This document shows, one piece after another, positions 46,901 through 58,703 of a DNA stretch of 64,000 bases (position 1 is its first letter; every line of letters begins with the position of its first letter). The notes beneath the pieces were generated by a model. The model had not been told where the DNA came from and ran no database searches. It saw only the letters and a program-made list of their open reading frames with translations. The position numbers were made by a program, and so were the translations under genes. The stretch comes from Corydoras sp. C115. Lineage: Eukaryota; Chordata; Actinopteri; Siluriformes; Callichthyidae. The stretch is from assembly GCA_019802505.1 (NCBI GenBank), contig JAFMOC010000171.1, forward strand, positions 973,501-1,037,500, read 5' to 3'.

Positions 46901-49900
46901 TTCAGGTGCGCCTTATGGTCCAGAAAATACGGTAACTACATTTCTTGAATCAACACTTTTGTGCTCGTCCTAAAGATGGATTCTGTCCATTTGGGAGTGT
47001 TCACGTTGCTGAATGTACTCTCCAATGCACAGGTCTTTAAAACGTGGAGGTTCAGGCATGGGGAGGACATGCAGACTCCACATTCATCCCGATCAAGAAT
47101 CGAATCTGGTGCCTTCCCGCTGTCCCCTTAAAGGACAACAAACCACAAAGTGATTTATCTGCCGTCGCCCCGCCTTACACCCATGTAGCTTACAGATCTC
47201 ACTATTAAAAACATCCTCATAATTAAAATACCCCGCGATGAACAGGGACAAATAAACAGAACAAACAAAATATCTTTGAAATAGGGCGGCACGGTGGCTT
47301 AGTGGTTTAGCATGTTCTCCTCTCAGCACTAGGGATTCCCGGTTCGAATCCCCATCTGGGTGGAGTTTCCATGTTCTCCCCGTGTCCGCGTGGGTTTCCT
47401 CCGGGTTCTCCGGTTTCCTCCCACAGTCCAAAAACCAGGATCAAGTCAATTGAGTTCTCCAAATCGCCCCATATAGAGTGTGTCTGTGTGAGTGAGTGTG
47501 TGCCCAGCGATGGATTGGCGTCCTGTCCTGGGTCTATCTGCCCAGCGCCCGAAACGTTCTCCCCTGGATGGGTAAGGGGAACCCCCCCCCCCCCCCCCGT
47601 GACCCTAATAGAGGATAAAGCGGAAGATAATGAACGAATGAATAATATGAGACATTGACTCAATCACTGTCCTAAGTTCCGCTGTGGGTCTGACCTGAGT
47701 GGTTACTGCGGCTGAAGCGCAGGTTGAGGGAGGCAACCCAGGGCATGGCCCACGGAACCGTCTTCATGGTCAGAGCACAGCGCTCCCCGTTCAGCAGCGG
47801 CAGCAGGGGGGACACGTCGGTCAGCCAGCGGCCGGTACCTCTGCACAAACGGCATCGAAACACAGAACTAACGCACACGCTGTAGGATTCCCAACCAACC
47901 AACGCCTGTCCGCTTGCTCAACCACCCAACGATCCAATCAGAAGCTGCGCAATCCCATACATATATAATACAGGTATCAGAATATGTAGTTTTAGCAGTG
48001 ACGTGGTTGTTGGTGCCAGGTGGGCTGATCAAACTCAGCAGTTTTTTTTACCTGCGGAAGGCCGTGATCCAGCGGCCCAGCTCCTGGTTACAGTAAGGGG
48101 TGGAGCGATCGCAGCAGACGAACAGTTGCACCGTGTGGTCCCAGTGAGCGCAGGTTTCGTCCCGGCGGCCGGGACAGGACAGCGCCGCGTCCAGCTCCAG
48201 CACGTCGTACGTGAAGATGTCTGAAATACGAACGATTTAGAAACATTCCAGCTTTTAAAGACCGTGCCGGATTATCACGGATTAACAGCTCGATTTAAAG
48301 GTTCTATGTGACGGACAGGTCAGACAGACCTGCGGGGATCTCCACGATGGCCTGAGCTCCACCCTCCCCCTGCATCCTCACGTTGTTCAGCACGGACAGC
48401 ACAGTGGCCGGTTTCTGAATGTGGTCCAGCAGATCCTCATGGAAGTTAAACCTGCCAGAAAAAGTCAGAAAAGAAACCGACGAGGTCAACGAATTAAAGT
48501 CCGAAATGAATCGAATAAGAAAAAAATGACTCATTCAAACACTGAATCGTTCAAGTGAATCATATATTTGGGAGCGGCACGGTGGCTTAGTGGTTTAGCA
48601 TGTTCTCCTCTCAGCACTAGGGATTCCCGGTTCGAATCCCCATCTGGGTGGAGTTTCCATGTTCTCCCCGTGTCCGCGTGGGTTTCCTCCGGGTTCTCCG
48701 GTTTCCTCCCACAGTCCAAAAACATGGATCAAGTCAATTGAGTTCTCCAAATTGCCCCATATAGAGTGTGTCTGTGAGTGAGTGGCGCCCTGTCCAGGGT
48801 GTATCTGCCCAGCACCCGAAACGTTCTACCCTGGATGGGCATGGGGAACCCCCCCCCCACGACCCTAATATAGGGTAAAGTGGAAGATAATGGATGAATG
48901 AATATTTATTTATACGGTTACTTACTCCAGCGTTTGAGATACAGTTGGTTCCACATGCAGCATAGAAGCAGGAATGTTGAGACTGGTTTCACACTCCTCT
49001 CCAACACAGTTCATGTCCTGGATAGGGTTGCCAGGTAAGGCGTAAACCAGCACGCCCACCGCCTTTGACTCCGCCATGGTTTTAATCTAAAGCATAAAGA
49101 AAACATTTTATGGGGTCTATCAGGTCACATTAATGATCCTGAATACTCAAACATGGGTCTCTTTGGGGAGCGCTGACCCACTTCGGCGCACCATCCTACT
49201 TGAGTGCAAATGTTTTTCCTTGAGGTGGAGGATGGTGGACCGGCGACCAATCGTCCAATAGTAGCCGGGATAGACTTTGCCATACTCCACCATTCAGATA
49301 TGGAATATTAAAAAATAATAATAATAATTAATTAACTCATTCATTCATTATCTCCCGCTTTATCCTCTATTAGGGTCGCGGTGGGGTTCCCCATGCCCAT
49401 CCAGGGGAGAACGTCTCGGGCGCTGGGCAGATACACCCAGGACAGGGCACCAATCCATCGCTGGGCACACACTCACTCACACTCTACATGGGGCAATTTT
49501 TGAGAATTCAACTGACTTGATCCATGTTTTGGACTGTGGGAGGAAACCGGAGAACCCGGAGGAAACCCACGCAGACACGGGGAGAACATGGAAACTCCAC
49601 CCAGACGCGCTGAGAGGCGAACATGCTAAACCACTAAGCCATCGTGCCGCCAATAATAATAATAAAAACCTGATTAAATAATCGGCGGCACGGTGGCTTA
49701 GTGCTTTAGCACGTTCTCCTCTCAGCACTAGGGATTCCCGGTTCGAATCCCCATCTGGGTGGAGTTTCCATGTTCTCCTCGTGTCTGCGTGGGTTTCCTC
49801 CGGGTTCTCCGGTTTCCTCCCACAGTCCAAAAACATGGATCAAGTCAATTGAATTCTCAAAATTGCCTCATGTAGAGTGTGAGTTAGTGTGTGCCCAGCG

Positions 49901-52546
49901 ATGGATTGGCGCCCTGTCCTGGGTGTATCTGACCGTTCTCCACGTTCTCCCCTGGATGGGCATGGGGAACCCCACCGCGACCCTAATAGAGGATAAAGCG
50001 GGAGATAATGAATGAATGAATGGTGGTTACATGAGGATCTGTCGATAATAAAATGTGCTTTAACATCACGTGGTTTTAGCTGATAAATCCATCACGTCTT
50101 ACTTTAGTGAAGAATGAACAGCCGCCTTCGGAAACCCACGCCACAGCGCCTTCAACTTTGGGGAAGGGTTCGCACCCGTTTCCTGCTGCGACAACAATGT
50201 AAGCTTTCTTTTCCCAGCGCCCGTTCAGCCAGTCGTACCTTGCGTTCAGGCGCTTGGCAACCACCGGCATATCCCATGCTGATGGACGTAAAGCAGGTGA
50301 GGTTATCAAAGCAGCCGGTTCAGGTTTGATATCACAGAGTCGTGATACCAATTCCTAACAGGAGCAGAGCAGAAATACCTGGAGAGGTGAACACAGCCTG
50401 GGCAAGGCCGCAGTTATGCCCGCCGCATCCCCAGGAATACAGCACTCTGGGTATCCAGTTGCCCAAAGCATAGACGGGAAGAGGGGAGAAATGAAGCCGG
50501 GACAGGATCTCTTTATTCCTGTGAGAGAGAGAAGAGACCAATGTAAATAAACACCGCAAACTGAATCTTAATAGAACACTGAAGTCATTCTGTAGTCCTC
50601 TCCATGCCCATTTTTGGCGCTCGAGATTTTATTCTGGTGGTGGATGATTCTAAGGATTGCCATGATGCTGACGTGGGGTGGTGGTGTGTATTGTGTTGCA
50701 CTGGTACCAGTGAAACTGACGGGATAAATTCCCCTAACCAAAAAACGTCCTGCCACCAAGGATCAGACGATGACGAACACAAACTGTGCAGCAACTGTGT
50801 TGTACATCCACAAAGAGGAGTTCACAATAAGTGGATGCAGTATTTTTTTATATTCATCTGTTTATTTTTTATTAAAGAGCAGTTAACATGGATATACACC
50901 GTACATGATTATACACAAATACACACTTGTGCACATATAAACACAGAAACTTGTTATTGTTAAAAAAAAAATAAAAATAAAAAAAACACTGCTTCCAAAC
51001 CAACCAAAGAGCTAACATTAACCCCCCCATTATTCAATTATTTTATTCAAGTATCCAAATTCATTAACTATATAATAAAATAACAAAACCCAATTAAACC
51101 CACTCATTAGTCCAGTCAGGCAGCCAACTAAAAAAGGAAAGAGTATAGAGAAGGAACAAAGAAAAGAAAAAGGAAAAGATCGAAAAATAATATAAAATAT
51201 AATATAATGAAAGCAGGCGGCACGGTGGCTTAGCACGTTCTCCTCTCAGCACTAGGGATTCCCGGTTGGAATCCCCATCTGGGTGGAGTTTCCACGTTCT
51301 CCCCGTGTCTGTGTGGGTTTCCTCCGGGTTCTCAGGTTTCATCCCACAGTCCAAAAACGTGGATCAAGTCAATTGAGTTCTCCAAATTGCCCATATAGAG
51401 TGTGTGTGTGTGAGTGAGTGTGTGCCCAGTGATGGATTGGCGCCCTGTCCTGGGTCTATCTAACCAGCGCCCGAAACGTTCTCCCCTGGAATGGGCATGG
51501 GGAACCCCCCCCCCGCAACCCTAATAGAGGATAAAGCGGAAGATAACGAATGAATGAATGAGCATATATATATATATTTTTTTTTCTCCTTTTTCTTTTG
51601 GTCTTTTCTTCTTCCCTCTCAACAGGCATTTGTGTTAAAGAGCTGCGTCTTCAGTAGTTTCTTAAAACTGTTTAGTGATTCTGCCTTACGGACAGAGTTG
51701 GGAAGAACGTTCCACCATTTTGCAGTGGAGAACGCCACGGAGTGAGAATGAGCTCCTCGGTGAGGTGGAATAGTTTCTCCAGAAATGCTATGTGGATGTG
51801 GATGCAGTATTTACATCACATTTGGTCATTTATTGGACGCTTTTATCCAAAGCGACTTACAAGGTGAGCACAGGGTTCATCACAACATCCCTGCAGCAAT
51901 GAGGGTTAAGGGTCTCGCTCAAGGACCCACATTGGTAACTTCAGTGGACCTGGGATTTGAACCCCCAACCTTCAGATTGATAGCCCAATGCCCTGACCAC
52001 TGAGCTACCGCACCCTATTTAAACTCCAGCAGCACTGCTGTGTCTGATCCACACATCAGCATCACCGTCACAGGCACCTGCTCTGTGGGATGCTGGCTCC
52101 GGGACTCACCTGTAGGTGGCGGCCCTGTAGATCTGCTCCCTCATCCAGGTCGCCTGCTGAGCCGCGGCATCATCCAGAGACAGGAACAGGAGGTCGGTGC
52201 CCTCGGGCAGGAACTCCAGCAGGTCGGACACGGACGAGTCGGAGGTCCACAGACACTCGAGGAAGGCGGATTTGTTGGTGAACGCGTGGATGATGACGGA
52301 GGATTTGTTCCTTCCCGGGACTGGATACACGAATTCACCCCGCAGGGTTTTGACTCGGAAGTCCGAGGCCGGGTCCCCCGGGTCGTAGCCCTCTAAGCCC
52401 GCGGCCCGGCGGCGCGTCCCCCGCGGGGCCACCGCGGGCTCGTCCTTCGTGCTCCGGGCTTTAGCGCCCGATAGAGCCGCGTCCGCGCCGAGAACCGAGC
52501 CGAGGCACCACAGCGTGAGGAGCAGCGGCACCGCGGGCGGCGTCAT
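43949..52546 (-). CDS. Secreted PNGase F-like domain protein
   Basis: Eleven exons total 1,857 nt, 618 aa, with every phase matching: 52110-52546, 50379-50518, 50103-50278, 48926-49086, 48330-48451, 48052-48220, 47695-47840, 45548-45672, 45240-45366, 44211-44344, 43949-44068. The ATG at 52546 starts a signal peptide (MTPPAVPLLLTLWCLGSVLG). A middle part resembles a protease-associated (PA) fold (GAVAWVSEGGCSFFTK, ESKAVGVLVYA). From about residue 346 the sequence follows bacterial peptide-N-glycosidase F: TCAHWD (Asp373, where PNGase F has catalytic Asp60), LGRWIT, NCGEFC (Glu511, where PNGase F has Glu206) and GRGGWC. The Glu118 region appears replaced (MKTVPW). Likely a secreted or lumenal glycoprotein-binding or deglycosylating protein; activity is inferred only. 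No vertebrate symbol is assigned. Confidence 0.82.
44395..44652 (+). mobile_element. Tc1-like MITE fragment
   Basis: Left end CAGTCAGAAGTTCGGACACAC and interior AGACTGTAGTCCATCTG; truncated by the V-SINE that follows. In an intron of the PNGase F-like gene. Confidence 0.5.
44653..44992 (+). repeat. V-SINE, tandem unit 1
   Basis: Head joined to a Tc1-like MITE fragment; tail runs straight into a second copy. Confidence 0.88.
44993..45222 (+). repeat. V-SINE, tandem unit 2, internally deleted
   Basis: Lost the block between GAGTTC and CCGAAACG. Confidence 0.88.
45713..46061 (+). repeat. V-SINE inserted at a pogo terminal repeat
   Basis: AATTTACCGTAT at 45701-45712 and 46062-46073; the second copy is the end of the pogo element. 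Confidence 0.93.
46068..46932 (+). mobile_element. Decayed pogo/Tigger-like DNA transposon, copy 2
   Basis: Same terminal repeats and the same transposase fragment as copy 1 (46261-46509, plus strand), TA at 46066-46067 and 46933-46934. The left end is abutted by a V-SINE whose 12-bp target duplication includes the first bases of the terminal repeat. It sits in an intron of the PNGase F-like gene. Confidence 0.8.
47284..47642 (+). repeat. V-SINE
   Basis: Full copy 53 bp from an exon of the PNGase F-like gene. An older fragment is at 47047-47115; the rest of 46933-47283 is unique intron. Confidence 0.9.
48574..48903 (+). repeat. V-SINE
   Basis: Ends 23 bp from the exon at 48926. Confidence 0.9.
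49337..49652 (-). repeat. V-SINE, box B deleted
   Basis: Lacks the GGTTCGAATC segment; (ATA)n flanks. Confidence 0.88.
49683..50023 (+). repeat. V-SINE
   Basis: Forms an inverted pair with the preceding copy, 30 bp apart. Confidence 0.9.
50630..50860 (+). mobile_element. Tc1-like MITE fragment
   Basis: Interior landmarks GGTGGTGGATGATTCTAAGG and TGGGGTGGTGGTGTGT. In an intron of the PNGase F-like gene. Confidence 0.4.
51217..51561 (+). repeat. V-SINE
   Basis: Full copy in the first intron of the PNGase F-like gene. Confidence 0.9.
51625..51790 (+). repeat. Interspersed repeat (GTCTTCAGTAG type)
   Basis: AAGAGCTGCGTCTTCAGTAG, AGTTGGGAAGAACGTTCCAC and ATTTTGCAGTGGAGAACGCC resemble a widespread fish repeat of unknown class. 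Confidence 0.4.
51813..52015 (-). repeat. tRNA-derived SINE (family B), full copy
   Basis: Complete tail-to-head copy: ATTGGACGCTTTTATCCAAA, GGGATTTGAACCCCCAACC and CTGAGCTACC. In an intron of the PNGase F-like gene. Confidence 0.75.
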
Positions 52547-52782
52547 GTCGGCTGGAGGGGGGCAGGAGGGCGGGGGGCAACGGAGGGGGCAGCAACGGGG
52601 GGCAATTACCGAACCCGACACCGACTGAAGTGTCGGAACATGAACCGATACCGAAAGTAAAGTTTAAATAGAGATGAATGAGTGTCACGTGGTACACGGC
52701 GCATCTTAATAAAGGCGGGACCTACGGCAGCTGGAAGCACGGGTTGCCAGGTTGTCTGGTTGCCAGGTGCAGGATGATTCCA

Positions 52783-53252
52783 CGCCGTGGTGTTCCCCCA
52801 TGTCCATCCAGGGAGAGAACGTTTCGGGCGCCGATCTATCGCTGGGCACACACTCGCGCACACACACACACACACACTCTATATGGAGCAATTTGGAGAA
52901 CTCAGTTGACTTGATCCATGTTTTTTGGACTGTGGGATGAAACCGGAGAACCCGGATGAAACCCACGCGGACACGGGGAGAACATGGAAACTTCCACCCA
53001 GATGGGGTGTTCCCCCATGTCCATCCAGGGGAGAACGTTTCGGGCGCCGATTTATCGCTGGGCACACACTCGCACACACAGACACACTCTATATGGGGCA
53101 ATTTGGAGAACGCACTTGACTTGATCCATGTTTTTTGGACTGTGGGAGGAAACCGGAGAACCCGGAGGAAACCCACGCGGACACGGGGAGAACATGGAAA
53201 CTCCACCCAGATGGGGATTCGAACCGGGAATCCCTAGCGCTGAGAGGAGAAC
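52783..53252 (-). repeat. V-SINE, dimer-like
   Basis: Two tail-and-core blocks joined at CCCAGATGGGGTGTTCCCCCAT, only the second with a head region. Confidence 0.88.
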
Positions 53253-53291
53253 AGTAGTATCAATACAATAAACAGTATTCTAATAAAGGGA

Positions 53292-53620
53292 GGGCGGCAC
53301 GGTGGCTTAGTGGTTTAGCATGTTCTCCTGTCAGCGCGGTTCGAATCCCAATCTGGGTGGAGTTTGCATGTTCTCCCCGTGTCCACGTGGGTTTCCTCCG
53401 GGTTCTCCGGTTTCCTCCCACAGTCCAAAAACATGGATCAAGTCAATTGAGTTCTCCAAATTGCCCCATATAGAGTGTGTGTGTGAGTGAGTGTGTGCCC
53501 AGCGATAGATTGGCACCCTGTCCCGGGTGTGTCTGCCCAGCGCCCGAGACGTTCTCCCCTGGATGGGCATGGGGAACCCCCCCCTAATAGAGGATAAAGC
53601 GGGAGATAATGAATGAATGA
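53292..53620 (+). repeat. V-SINE
   Basis: Near the presumed promoter of the PNGase F-like gene. The spacer 53623-53990 beyond it shows no gene. Confidence 0.9.
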
Positions 53621-53991
53621 AAAATTTATGTGAAAGATACACATACTTGGTGGGAAACCACAGGTTCCAGTGAGAACCAATGCAGAACATGGAGACTCCT
53701 TGCAGAACATGGAAACCGATGCAGAACATGGAGAGGCCTTGTGCTCTCCCCGGACATGATGTCCACCGTGCTGTCCAGCTACATGTGCATTCATTTTTTA
53801 TTCACCCCTCCAGTGGTTCCCTTCGGCGTGCATGTTTTTGAACATTTGCATGTTCTCCTCATGTCCTATGTGCATTTCTGGATCTCCTCGCCGTTCGCAG
53901 CCATTTCACGCAAATGAGCCGAAGCGGTCGGTGTTCTTACCCGACACCGAGGAGGTACAGGGAGGACATGGTGCCTGACTCCATAATCACA

Positions 53992-54225
53992 TGTTTATTA
54001 AGTGACTGTACAATAACAAATGCAAGTAAAATTTCCAAAAATACAATGAATACATAACCAAAAAGGGGGGGGAGGGGAAAAAAAAAAAAAAAAAAAGTAT
54101 GCCGCAATCGCCGTGAATACATGAGGTCGTAGTAAATGAGGTGGAGTACAGTTTACAGACAAAACACTGTGATCGTAATGGTCGTCCACAGCCACCGCCC
54201 CGGGTTCGAACATGCCAATTGAACA

Positions 54226-54278
<53 letters not shown>

Positions 54279-54815
54279 GTCTGTCGAGTATTCGCACGCA
54301 GGAAAACGAAAACAAACTAAAGATTTTAACTGGCTCGGGATACATGGACAGATATAAAAATAAACGAGCTGTTATAGTAACGAAGGAAAGCTTATATCAA
54401 GCGCGTGACGGCGTCGTCCGGGAAGAAAACTCGATGCTAAGAAACAAGAGCCGGCTTGCGTTCGGGTTCGGAGGGTGCAAGCGCAGTTTGTTTTTTTTTG
54501 TTTTGTTTTGTTTTATTTTTGACACCATGACAAATTGGCAGCGATTAAAAACAGGGTGGCGTGATTACCATGTGCCGTCGATCGGCAAAACTATTAGAGC
54601 GCGGAATCCAATACACAGGAGGTTCTAAGGTTTTGGCTTTGCCTAAGGCAGACGTTTTTAGTACTTTAGTCCACGTCCCGCTGTTTGGAGGAGCCCAGCT
54701 GCGTGCGCCGAGACGAGCCGGGGGGGCGTGGGCCGCCGTCGCTCGGAGATACACAGATGGAGCTGGACCTGGGGTGGAAGTGGCGGGTGAGGAGGTGACC
54801 GTCGTGCAGAAGCTT
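53992..54815 (-). other. septin7: Probable septin7 3' untranslated region
   Basis: Unique sequence downstream of the septin7 stop, with an AATAAA on the minus strand at 53992-53997. It includes two homopolymers on the plus strand: about 18 A near 54080 and about 45 A at 54231-54276. Confidence 0.5.
54231..54276 (+). repeat. Long A homopolymer
   Basis: About 45 A in a row, T on the septin7 coding strand, in its presumed 3' untranslated region. Confidence 0.9.
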
Positions 54816-57800
54816 TTAGAAGATCTTCCCTTTTTTCTTCAAAGTCCTGCGGATCAGAAAGAGAGAGAGTTGAGATGAGGAGGTGGAACTCAAACCGTCC
54901 ACAGTGGAGCAGCCACGGTGTAAATGATGGACTCATTTCCGTGATGGGTCAGTCAAAAGTATGGACACGCCCCTTTCTTGAGCCATAATATTTTTCACAT
55001 TTGGTCATTTATTGGACGCTTTTATCCAAAAGATATGGGAGTGGTAGCTCAGTGGTCAGGGTGTTGGGCTATCAATCTGAAGGTTGGGGGTTCTAATCCC
55101 AGGTCCACTGAAGTTACCAATGTGGGTTCTTGAGCGAGACCCTTAACCCTCATTGCTCCAGGGATGTTGTGATGAACCCTGTGCTCACCTTGTAAGTCGC
55201 TTTGGATAAAAGCGTCCAATAAATGACCAAATGAGAATGTGAATTTGTCCTCCACTTGTATAGATGGACGTTGTAGTTCTACAATTCCAGACTGTAGTCC
55301 ATCTGTGTTCTATTTGTTGGCTCTCTGTTTTCTATTGACAGAACAGGTATCATTTGAGTGGTGGATTGTTTATGGCCAGTTCTGCAGTGACCCTGATGTG
55401 GTGAGGGGGGTTTTTAGTGCAGCAGTGCTGCTGGAGTTTCATTTAAACACCTCAGTGACACTGCTGGGATAGGACTAAAGCACCCACCCATTAACCCCTG
55501 CTCTGTGGTGGTACTATTTGGGGTTCTGACCATTAGAACAGAGTACACAGTATGTACTGTAGAACACAAACAGATGGACTACAGAATTGAATTGTAGAAC
55601 TACCAAGTCCATCTTTACAGAGAGTGGAACTGAGAACGTGGAGAATAAGTGGAGCAGAAAGGAAAAAAATTAAAATAAATGTGGCGTGTCTAAACACTCA
55701 ACTGGTACCGCACATCCAAGAACCGGAGGAGGAACTGAGCCGGTTTCAGAGGAACAGGAATCGAGGAACATACGTACGTATAAATCTTTATATTGTTAAT
55801 ATTTAATCACGTTCCTCTACGGGCGGCACGGTGGCTTAGTGGTTTAGCACGTTCTCCTCTCAGCGCTAGGGGTTCCCGGTTGGAATTCCCATCTGGGTGG
55901 AGTTTCCATGTTCTCCCCGTGTCCGCGTGGGTTTCCTCCGGGTTCTCCGGTTTCATCCCACAGTCCAAAAACATGGATTAAGTCACAATTGAGTTCTCCA
56001 AAAATTGCCCCATATAGAGTGTGTGTGTATGTGTGAGTGAGTGTGTGCCCAGTGATAGATTGGCGTCCTGTCCTGGGTGTATCTGCCCAGTGCCCAAAAC
56101 GTTCTCCCCTGGATGGGCATGGGGAACCCCACCGCGACCCTAATAGAGGATGAAGCGGAAGATAATGAATGAACGAACGTTCCTCTACATTTGGAAAAGA
56201 ATTAAAACGATGAGTCGATTCCACTCTGAAATCTTGATCAACACTGCCCTCTGGCGGACATGGCTTGTAAATGTCTCATAATTTAACAAACCTAAGTTTC
56301 CCCTGCCTTTTTTTTTTTTTTAGGTTCAGAAACATTTTGTGACTTTGCTCCACATCTTCGTGGAGATGGATTCTGACCTGGAGGCATCTAGTTTCTGCTG
56401 TTCGAGGAGGCGCTGCTGGGTCTCCCAGTTGGACCGTTCCTCCTCGAACTGGCGCCGCCGCTCCTCCAGCTCCTTGTGCTGAGCCTCCAGGTTCTTCTTC
56501 ATCTGCTCATGACGCCGCTGCAGCTGCAAAAGGAAAAAAAATTTTTTGTAAGGATTGTAAACAGCACCGGGATTTGCTTGGAGAGTTTTTAAAGTTATTA
56601 AAATTATTTTGGTTATAATTTGTTGGTTTGTTACATTTAACTCATTAATTAAAAAAAAACATACAGACTCTAAGGCTGCACCAAACTGCTGTGCGATTCA
56701 TGTGATTCATGAATCAACTCAAATGATTCATTCAAAGCTCACACAAACCACTGCCGCCATTCATTCATTCATTCATTATCTCCCGCTTTATCCTCTAGTA
56801 GGGTCGCGGTGGGGTTCCCCATGCCCATCCAGGGGAGAATGTTTCGGGCGCTGGGCAGATACACCCAGGACAGGGGGGGGGGCAATCCATAGCTGGGCAC
56901 ACACGTACTCACTCACACAGACACACCCTATATGGGGCAATTTGGAGAATTCAATTGACTTGATCCATGTTTTTGGACTGTGGGAGGGAACCGGAGAACC
57001 CGGAGGAAACCGACGCGGACACTTAATTTAACGTTTAGTAAGAACCGTCGTCACAAGCCCAGGTCCAATGAATAGTGCTTTAGATCTGGCAACCCATCCA
57101 TCCATTATCTGTCGCTTTATCCTCTATCAGGGTTGCGGGGGGGAGGGGAGGATCCCCATGTTCACCCATGGCAACAGGTTTTCGACAGGGGGGCAATCTA
57201 TCGCTGGGCACACACTCACTCACACAGACACACTCTATATGGGGCAATTTGGAGAATTCAATTGACTTGATCCATGTTTTTGGACTGTGGGAGGAAACCG
57301 GAGAACCCGGAGGAATCCCACGCAGACACGGGGGAGAACATGGGAGACTCCACCCAGATGGGGATTCGAACCGGGAATCCCTAGCGCTGAGAGGAGAACA
57401 TGCTAAACCACTAAGCCACCGTGCCACCGAGAAAAGCAGGTGAGCATCAGAATCTGCTCTGCCCTCTGATCCTGTACCTCTGCCTCCGAATCCTTCAGCT
57501 TCTGGACCTTCTCCTTGACCTTCATCTCGAAGACCTGCTCCATCTCCATCTCCATCTTCTTCATCTTGGTCACATGCTCCCTCCTCTCCTCCTCCATCTG
57601 GGCCAGAGGGCTCCTGGAGAGATTAAAGGTATTAATACGCACAACGGGACACGCAGCACAGGCGTCACCGTCCCGAGTGAAGCCAACAGTGTAGGAGTCC
57701 TCCACCTCCCCAGTGACGAAAGCCAGATGCAGACAGAGGGACTCTGAGGAACCGACATTCAGAGTGGAGCAGACAGACCCGTGTCTGATGAGGAAAGTTC

Positions 57801-58672
57801 TCGGCGGCGATTAAAGCGGCGAAGCTCCCGTGAGCAGCAGCGCGAAGTCTGACGCCCGCGTTAAAGGACCGAAGAACCGCAAAAGGCGAGAAAAAGGGAA
57901 AGCAGAAGCTAGAACTCTGAATTTAACAGACCGAGCAGATCCGTAAAGCACCTCGTTCAAGCGTTTTGGCTATAGAACACTAAATCACACTAGAACCCGC
58001 ACCGAAATCAGCAGCTTGAATACAAACGGTGCTTAATGAATATCGCTTACTCATCATTTTCCACCGTCGTCTTAACGAACATTGTCTCGCAGGCTGTAAA
58101 CGCCTGCCTCATTTCATTTAATTACTCCATTTGTGTTAGTATAATTAGAAATATCCGCCCATATTGTTACCTAATATTGTTACTAGGGCTGTATTCATCT
58201 AAAGATTTTCATAGTCGAATCTGATTCGTCAAGATTTTCCCTAGAGTCGACTGATAGTCGAATCAGTTAAAAATTTCACCACAAGATGGCGCTATAAGCC
58301 TAGTTTTTAAAAAAGATTTTTTTTATATATATATTTTACTTGTTTTTCAAACAAAAGAAAACCTTTTTTGTTTGTTTTTCTTTTTTCTTTTTTTCTCTAG
58401 AAATTAGGATGATTTTATTTGACAAAAGGCTATATATATAACGAAAACAAAGATATTTCATGTAAAAACTAATGCTTAGCAGCAGCCATGGGCGCCCCCA
58501 TGTGGTCAAAATGGTACATTCGACTTTGAGGTTCATAGTCGACTACGGTTCTCCGAATCGAATCAGCGAATATTGCAGCTCACCCCTAATTGTTACCCAT
58601 ACCTGTTACCTAAACCGCTGCAATTAGAGCTTGTTTTGTTTTTTTTCACTTATTCTGCGTTTCCCCAAACAT

Positions 58673-58703
<31 letters not shown>

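Noticed and set aside
50282..50378. Frame break in the PNGase F-like gene
   Set aside because: A short intron from 50378 to 50279 with the acceptor before CATGGGATATG restores the phase; total coding length is a multiple of three.
53630..53920. Small gene between the septin7 and PNGase F-like genes
   Set aside because: Only a 95-codon frame with no recognisable motif; low-complexity GCAGAACATGGA repeats in part of it.
57770..58175. Extra septin7 exon
   Set aside because: No open frame with conserved residues or paired splice sites.
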